This document shows, piece by piece, positions 57,370 through 64,000 of a stretch of DNA of 64,000 nucleotides. Position numbers and translations under genes: made by a program. The stretch spans positions 41,134,184 to 41,198,183 of the forward strand of contig OZ035961.1 of the NCBI GenBank assembly GCA_964034945.1, read 5' to 3'. Each line of letters begins with the position of its first letter. Within the stretch, counting starts at the first letter, position 1. The stretch comes from Chrysopilus asiliformis (lineage: Eukaryota; Arthropoda; Insecta; Diptera; Rhagionidae). Under the pieces are notes generated by a model. It saw only the letters and a program-made list of their open reading frames with translations. It was not told the DNA's origin and did no database searches.

Positions 57370-59740
57370 AAAGATTCTATTTCCGCTGGCTGGTTTTTTT
57401 GGGGCCCCAAATTTTGTTCTAGGTTTCTCATCATTATTTTTCAAAACTATCCAGATATTTGATATCCAGATAGTCGCTAACTTCGGATAATTAGAAACCC
57501 TAGTCTTCATGACACCCTTGGGAAATTTAGTTTTTGAGAAATTTTGTTACAGAAAATGTATTTTAAATTTCCTTTGGAGACTAAAGCTATCTTTTAACAT
57601 TTCCCCGTCATTTTCAAAATCTATTTATGTAAAAAATTCTAACATTTAATTTTCTACGCAAGTATCTTGAAATTTGAAATATTATAAAAGTAGGTATTGT
57701 ATTTGATGAAAACCAAAATTCAAGATTAACTTTCCTGTTTGAATGCCTACAAAATGATTAGGAAGTCGTTCACGTTTTTGTGTAATTCAATGTAATTCAA
57801 TTAATTGCTTAGTTTTGTTTCAGTTGGGACTAGGATTTTTCATTGGCTGTTTTATAAATTTAAACGGATGAAAATGTTAACCATTACCCTTAAAGAATTT
57901 TTCTTTTTGGCTATTGTTTGTTGTCATAGAAGTCACTGTTCAGTACATGATTGGAATTTTAATACAAGGATATTAAATAAAGGGTTAAATAAAACAAGCA
58001 AATGGAAAGAATGTAAAAAGCTTCTTCTACTGTGTAAATATTTAAAATCATTTCATCACAGTATGCAAATGAAGTGAAATGTCCTTTTTTGCCTATGAAG
58101 AAGATACAAAAGGATATATTTTCTATTTTCTATTTAAATATGCCAAACCAAAACAAAAATTTGAAAAGGGGGATGACACATTTCACCATATTAGCTTGAC
58201 TAGAAGTTTTACATGTAGGTATTTTTCTTTAGATAAAGCAGGAGCAACAAAAAAAAACAATTCACATGATATAATTTTGTTATATTTGATCAACAATTCG
58301 CATCACGTAGGCTCATAAGACAATAAACCCTATACCTAAAGACTAAATATTAGAGAAATTTAGGCACAAGTGTATGGGATGAATAAACTACCTCGGCTGT
58401 CATCTTAATTAGAGTCTCAATAAGCCATTAGCCTTGGGCTAAATTCACACATCCACTGAATTCAATGAATTAAATTTTACCCTAACATATTATATCTAGT
58501 GTTATTTGATAGCTACTCACACATAGTTTTAAAGGAATTCCTTATAAAGTTTGGGTTTTTCCTGCTAATTATCCGCCTTTATTAAAAGAGGTTTTTTCTA
58601 TAATAGACTGGAATTTCAGTTATTCATTTTTATTCAATAATTCATTATAATGCAATATTATTTGAGGCTTTTTTTCGCTCACAATGAGTTGATTATCGTC
58701 ACTATGTATGCTTTTGCGTTTTGTTTGAACAAAATATGAACTTTCGAATTGTCATGCCGATTAGGAAAAGGATAATAGTGGTTCAAAATAGTGGTTACCG
58801 ATTTGTATGAGGGCGATTTAGTGGGAATGCATGACAACAATTGACGATTTTCCCAATTCCTGGCTATATTAGTAAGTAAGAATTTTCACTTTTGGTTTCA
58901 TATCACGTACTTTTCGGTATAATAGTCACATACTAATGCATACTTCTGTGGGTTTTTTTCCCCTGCTTTGGTTAAAATGTTTGCTTTCGCTTTTCCCCAG
59001 ACAGCAACAAAATAATTAAATAATCGAGCAAAACTGGATACGCAATAGCAGGGGGTATTGCCAGGGCCGGTTTAGGGGAAATGAACAAATTAATAGGAAT
59101 CCTAAATTTCAACAGCAGTCTTTAAAATATATGATTTTTTTTTTATCAAATTCAAGCAATTCTGAAAACAATACAACACATTTTGAAAATTCGAAAAAAT
59201 GTCACATTTTATCTCCAAATCCTTATTTCTGTAGCTTTAGTATTAGTAAATCAACAAGTGTGTGAAGTTCAATTCAAAGTCGTCGAGCGGCCTTTGAGAA
59301 AAAGGTACCTACGTTTCAACTAATTTTGTATGGAAAGATATTGAATGGAAAGAAAAGGTCCCCACACGATGGTTACTTAGTTTTTCCGATCACAAAAAAA
59401 TGGCGTCCGCCATTTTGCTCATTCTTGAGACGGCTTTATGACTATTTTTCCAAGCCATTTGATTTAAGACCCCACATGGGGGGTGCTGCATTTCTACTAT
59501 TTCGACAAAATGGCGAGGATTTTTCCAAACCCTTTCATTTAAGGCCCCACAAAATGGGTATTCGGTATAACAAATTTTAGTATAACAAATTTTTTACAAC
59601 CAGTTCTTGAACAGTCAAAATCGGTCCTTTGCTTTCCATTCAATTGAAATACAATACATTAGCGATTGTATGAACATGAAATTTTAAGCTGTTCATATAA
59701 TAGAGTATTTAATCTCAATTATTTTTCGTATAATCGCGAG
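57370..59740. other. intergenic sequence, no supported gene
   Basis: AT-rich. The frame at 57805-58077 has a hydrophobic start (LKEFFFLAIVCCHRS), but no splice partner or family. 59440-59560 holds a doubled phrase TTTTTCCAA-CC-TTT-ATTTAAG with CCCCACA, a non-coding repeat. Confidence 0.4.
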
Positions 59741-59744
59741 TATA

Positions 59745-59955
59745 CTGTAGTTTCTTGCGATTTTTTCGAAAATGGTGTATCGTATCGAAAATAAACAAAA
59801 ATTGTTTAGAATATGACATTAAAGTACTCTTCTATACATTGAAATCCAATCGGACCACTCTTTCCTCTACCCCATACAAATCAAAATGATTTCTGACCTT
59901 ATATAGAGTATTTGAGGGTTGTTCCCTGTAAATGACATATTTTGTTATCATCATC
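59745..59955 (+). mobile_element. INE-1/HINE-like fragment, same subfamily as 1470-1916
   Basis: TTTAGAATATGAC, CATTGAAATCCAATCGGACC, and ATATAGAGTATTTGAGGGTTG match 1755-1895 in order and end near TTTTGTTAT. The 5' part and microsatellite are missing. Confidence 0.7.
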
Positions 59956-59976
59956 CTCGGCGCTACAGCTCTCTAA

Positions 59977-60351
59977 AGGTGCCGCTCCACATAAGAGTAA
60001 ATGCCGGCGAGAAACTCTCGATAGCAGCTACTCGCAAATGGACACGTCTCTGAGAGTCGCTCGCAGAAACTCGCAAAAACTGGTGAGCTAGTTTCTGCGA
60101 GCTATCAAAAGTGATTCTACTCTCTAGTCGGCACGCACCCGCTGAACTCTCAGGGAGTTGCTCGCCAGATACGAACGGCGCTTTAATTTCGCTAGTAGCT
60201 CTCGAGAACTCGCCAAAGCAAGATGTCAAAAAAATCAAGATATTGGTCTTGAAAAGAGAAAAATCGCCGAAATTAACTCTCAAATGGACAACCTCCTGCG
60301 AGTAACTCTCGAGAGTTATTCGCGTATTTACTCTCATGTGGAGCGACACCC
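59977..60351. mobile_element. PIF/Harbinger-type MITE, TSD TAA
   Basis: Left AGGTGCCGCTCCACATAAGAG; inverse right GGGTGTCGCTCCACATGAGAG. TAA at 59974-59976 and 60352-60354. The interior is rich in CTCGAGAG and CTCGCAGAAACTCGC motifs, giving long frames on both strands that are not genes. Confidence 0.87.
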
Positions 60352-60354
60352 TAA

Positions 60355-60929
60355 AAGCCTGGGCCTCCTCAATTGACGTTTCATAACACTTTTTTCCCTG
60401 CTTCGCACCTACAGTTTTACATGGATTGCGAACCATGGATGAATTACAACATTTGTAAGGTTTTTACGATGCAACCCATCAACAGCAGAGGCCGTGATAG
60501 GAACCTAGACCGATGAGAGCACCAAGCGGGAACTATCACTACTCATTTCGTAAAGCAAGTTGAGTGGTCTTGACTCACAGCGTGCCACCGTTGGGAACCA
60601 CCATACGGGCCAAGTTTTCTTAGGTTTGTGTTTTTCATAAAAGCCACAAACCCTACCATCTTTCAAATTTCAGATAAATCTAAGTTCCATCGGCCCAATT
60701 CATCCGGTAAAAAGGAAATTTGCACAAAGTATAATAAACCTTTGAGTTACGGGCGGCGTTGCATTTATTTATTCAATATTCATTCGATACTCGATAACCA
60801 GTATTCTTGAATACGCGACGTTTCACCAAACAGTCACTTGTTTATGACGTATAGAAACGCATTAGCAAAGTGTTTGTTCCTTCCCGATTTTTGTTATTCT
60901 GCGAATCCATCTAGTAACGTTTTTGAGGT
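60355..60929. other. intergenic sequence, no gene seen
   Basis: A less AT-rich patch at 60470-60610 has no frame or motif I recognise. Confidence 0.4.
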
Positions 60930-60932
60930 TAA

Positions 60933-61392
60933 AGCCTGAGTTACATTGCGACGACAAGGCGACACGAGACGTCGTCGACGAGAGTCGCGCGACATTGTCA
61001 TTATCGTCAAGTTACATTACCAGAGCTGCCAGCACGCGAAAAACAATCCCATAACCAAACAAATTTTTTTGAAAGTAAAAGATGAGAGTGTAGAAAGTAA
61101 AAAAAATATTATTATATGCTACTATGGATAATTTCTGCATTTTGATAAAATTGCCAATTTTTCACCAAAAGAGAGCATCCCAAACACAATTAACCTAACC
61201 AAACAAGTCAACTGTCATTCGATGTCGTCACGACAAAAGTTCAATTTTTCAAACTTTGGTGGGGTTGTGGTGTCGCTGTCGTCGCAATGTAATCAATTTA
61301 ATACAAAAGCATACTTTGAAAATTACTTTGACTACTCCGACGACTCTCGTCGACGTCTCGTGTCGCCTTGTCGTCGCAATGTAACTCAGGCT
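60933..61392. mobile_element. PIF/Harbinger-type MITE with ~55-bp TIRs, TSD TAA
   Basis: AGCCTGAGTTACATTGCGAC in both orientations, continuing GACAAGGCGACACGAGACG. TAA at 60930-60932 and 61393-61395. A second GTCGTCGCAATGTAA lies at 61278. 460 bp. Confidence 0.9.
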
Positions 61393-61395
61393 TAA

Positions 61396-62140
61396 GGCTA
61401 TTCATTACAATTTTCTCGCGTTAGGTGTTGGCCTTGATTGAAAAAAGGCAAGTTTCGTAAATGTTACTTGAAATATATGATAAAAAAACGTTTTTTTTTT
61501 CAAATACGAAGAAGGTTCGAATTCTCGATCATAAGATTGAAGAAAAATCCAGACACTGCGAAAGTCACAGAAAGAAAAAATCGGAAGCAATTAAATTTTT
61601 TTTGATCTACATAAAATAGAAACTAAAAAGCTTTGATCCATCCATAAAAGACATTACATCATTATTACATAAGGTGTATTACATACACATTACATAAGGT
61701 GTATATTTCATTTTCACTTGAAAATTCACTAGCAAATAAGTCACATAAAAACAATCAGCTGGTCTTTGACAATGCGTTTGCACGCGACACTCTCGCGTTA
61801 GGTAAGTATCTCAGAATAGGCATGAATATGTGTATGCCCTTTGTCTCTTTTGACGAATCCTTCCCCCGAAGGAAATCGCCCATGTTCTGAGAAACATCGT
61901 TAAGAGACTAAACTTATTTCATTCGACTTGCGACGCGATCGGTCTTCTCAAAAATGGCGGAATGGCTGCGTTTCCTGGTTAAAAATACGCCAATCGTCGC
62001 ATGGCAATGCATTGTCAATGATCAACTGATTTTTTTGATTTTTGATAATTTGCTACTTATTTTATGAATTTTGAAGTGAAAACGATCCCAACGCCTTTTT
62101 TTAAAGCTGTGGCGTCCTTCACAAGTGAACCTAAACTATT
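61396..62140. other. intergenic sequence, no gene seen
   Basis: AT-rich; ATTACATAAGGTGTAT is doubled near 61665-61705. No supported feature. Confidence 0.4.
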
Positions 62141-62141
62141 T

Positions 62142-62310
62142 GAGGCGTTAAAAGCTAGAGTGGACCAACCCACATGTCGAAATCGTGAATTTTTTTGTGT
62201 TTGAATCACTATTGCGAGTGAGTTTTTAGATAAAAATGTTTGGATGCACAAAAGAACATTTCAATATTGAGTAATAAAGTCCACAGAAATTTTTTTTTCC
62301 AAAAATAAAT
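62142..62310 (+). mobile_element. 3'-truncated copy of the 31.6-kb TIR element
   Basis: GAGGCGTTAAAAGCTAGAGT then near-identity with 31624-31710 and 32627-32698. It lacks the internal MITE and the far inverted end. Confidence 0.88.
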
Positions 62311-63650
62311 ACCCTGTGTTAGTAAGTGAAGAGATTTCTGACGAAAATCAACTAAATATTCGACCTCTTTTTCAGTTTTAGATATTTGTGAAACGCTAAA
62401 ACCGACCCTGCAAACAGTCTATACTGAAATGAGTTTGGGGACGATTCAGTACACCAGTAGAGAAACCAAAATTTTATCGTTATCTATATCATATTATACC
62501 ATCTATACTTGGGCCAGAAAATCCAAAGACTTTTTGCTGTGGACATGCACGCTTTAAGGTCCGATTGTCGTATATGGGCCGATTCTAACCACTACTGGGC
62601 AGAAATCCTCTACGTTCGCAATCGTTAAGGAAACAAAAATTCAAGGACGGTGTATGATAAGAAAATTGTTAAATTATCGCAGGGAACATATGGTAAAACA
62701 GCTCCAGACTGTACTCGACCAAAGGACTATGAGGCTCATTAGGCTAATTATCGCCAATTTAACCATTTCTGACTTTCTGTGTTATGTGGGCACTAGACTA
62801 TATAAACGTTATTTTATATCACTGCAACATAAAAGTAACACTAAATCCAATCTTTATATGTTAGTCCTATAAGTTAAGCCAGAAATTAAACCCTACTTCA
62901 CTACTCTCTTGGAATTTTATTGATAAAAATTTTGCGTCGTGAGGTATCGCTTAAGAAAGTTTATTTAGTTTTTACGAAAAACCGTAGCTAATCAATTTCA
63001 AAGTTTTGTAGCCCAAACTCGGCGATGAGAAAAATTGTGAGCAAATCGTTTGAAAGACACGCATTCATTGAGAAATGTTGTTCACATTTTATAAAATATT
63101 TGCCCAAATAGCATCAAAAAGCATGGGTACATGAGATTTATTCTTTGCGGCTTAAAAATGCAGCCATTTACGCAATTGGGGCTTACGATTAATCACATCC
63201 GCGTACATGAAATGTAAGATGTGACTAGATCGACACACTGATTAATAATGTGTCTGCAAAGCCACAATTGCTTTAGTATGGGGAAATTGGTGATCGATTG
63301 GTCGTCTTTGGGTCAATATTCGGTTCATGAAAATCCTGCAGCGATAGAGCGGCATATGACGGTTGTCCGGTCGAGACAGTGATTAGCTGTGGAACCTGAA
63401 TGTCAGTTTCACTTTGAAGAATATTTTCAAAATTTTTAAGTTAGTTCTTGATATTTTGGGACTAAAAACGTTTGCAAGAAAATTTTGCAAAAACTTTAAC
63501 CTGCGTATGCAAATTTGTACTCTATGTGAGGACGGACCGAATTTTGATTTAAATACAAGAAAACCAACAGTTACCTGGGGACAATCGTAAAATACTCTCT
63601 ATGAGGGCATACAACATTTTTATTAAAAAAAATCATTTGTAGGGGAGAGT
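62311..63650. other. intergenic sequence, no gene seen
   Basis: No recognisable domain; the frame at 62654-62872 has no features. Confidence 0.4.
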
Positions 63651-63654
63651 GAAG

Positions 63655-63765
63655 AGGATGGGCCGGATTGGATTTTGATGTATGGAAAAGTTTTGTAAAA
63701 TTATTTTCTAAACATATTTCGTCTTCATAAAGTTTTGTTTCGATGCGTTACAAACGGTATACTAA
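63655..63765 (-). mobile_element. INE-1/HINE-like fragment
   Basis: CGGATTGGATTTTGATGTATGG and GCGTTACAAACGGTAT match family A segments (compare 21085-21105 and 21409-21425) with the middle missing. Confidence 0.55.
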
Positions 63766-63775
63766 ATCTAATATA

Positions 63776-64000
63776 TCGGGTCTTTCAACAAGGAGATAAC
63801 AATTTTGTATTTAAATAAAACCCAGAATAATTGAGATATCGGGCTGAAATTTATTCCAGGTGTAGTGAACATGTTACATTTAAGTTTGAAATTCGATGTC
63901 GTTCATATGGCCACCGCGAGCATTGCACTGAATGATTCTTTGGAGCCAATTTTCCACCACTCTTCCACACATATCGGCCGGATCGTTGGCAATTTCGCGT
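63776..64000 (-). mobile_element. mariner deletion derivative, third copy, cut by window end
   Basis: TCGGGTCTTTCAACAAGGAG after TA, then collinear with 10605-10835 including the transposase C-terminal remnant; continues beyond the window. Confidence 0.9.

Noticed and set aside
57805..58077. 90-codon frame with a hydrophobic start
   Set aside because: No homology recognised, codon usage like the surrounding AT-rich DNA, no supporting exon signals.
59326..59580. 84-codon frame with internal SKPF-LRPH repeats
   Set aside because: The duplication is at DNA level in a non-coding repeat; no homology or splice context.
59963..60436. 157-codon minus-strand frame
   Set aside because: Spans a Harbinger MITE and its mirror-image arms; overlapping frames exist on the other strand.

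Overview
The window is AT-rich animal DNA, almost certainly from an insect. The evidence is the transposon spectrum (a DD41D mariner-type transposase with an insect-type N-terminal domain, a Tc1 DD34E element, piggyBac, hAT, PIF/Harbinger and pogo-like MITEs), INE-1/HINE-like elements (non-autonomous Helentrons of the kind described in Drosophila), a fragment of mitochondrial 16S rRNA with insect-type sequence, and one spliced gene on the minus strand. There is no bacterial-style operon, CRISPR array, complete tRNA or rRNA gene. The insect order cannot be decided from what is here.

Only one host gene can be modelled with confidence. It has three coding exons on the minus strand (53797-53547, 51937-51803, 51718-51280) that join in frame with GT-AG introns to give 274 residues: an Asn/Gly/Tyr/His-rich N-terminal half, one hydrophobic segment and a C-terminal tail. 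Its first intron holds a foldback Harbinger MITE and an INE-like element, and a pogo-like MITE lies 10 bp beyond its stop codon.

Most of the rest is transposon debris. 0-1.2 kb: broken mariner followed by a (TA)n tract. 1.4-13.4 kb: scattered MITEs (Harbinger, piggyBac, a mariner deletion derivative) and a perfect 72-bp palindrome. 13.4-19.3 kb: long inverted-repeat element, two ~120-bp tandem arrays, INE-like copies. 20.9-27.8 kb: a Russian-doll nest in which a TTF-finger hAT remnant contains a hAT MITE, which contains a second hAT MITE, which contains a Tc1 element and a TA-targeting MITE carrying a tRNA-like box B. 28-33 kb: pogo MITE, a 64-bp palindrome, a possible spliced pseudogene, nested TIR elements. 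33.4-36.1 kb: a template-switch-like duplication and a nuclear copy of mitochondrial 16S rRNA. 36.2-42.4 kb: hAT MITE, a repeat interrupted by a concentric inverted-repeat element, and a 19-bp satellite of about 61 units with a 475-bp higher-order period. 44-64 kb: further Harbinger, pogo, hAT and INE-like copies around the single gene.

Many element boundaries are certain because target-site duplications can be read directly (8 bp for hAT, TTAA for piggyBac, TTA/TAA for Harbinger, TA for Tc1/mariner/pogo). Several insertions are confirmed by an uninterrupted sister copy elsewhere in the window. No previously unknown gene system is evident. The most unusual structures are the deep nest, the higher-order satellite born inside an INE-like element, the 16S NUMT and the template-switch duplication.
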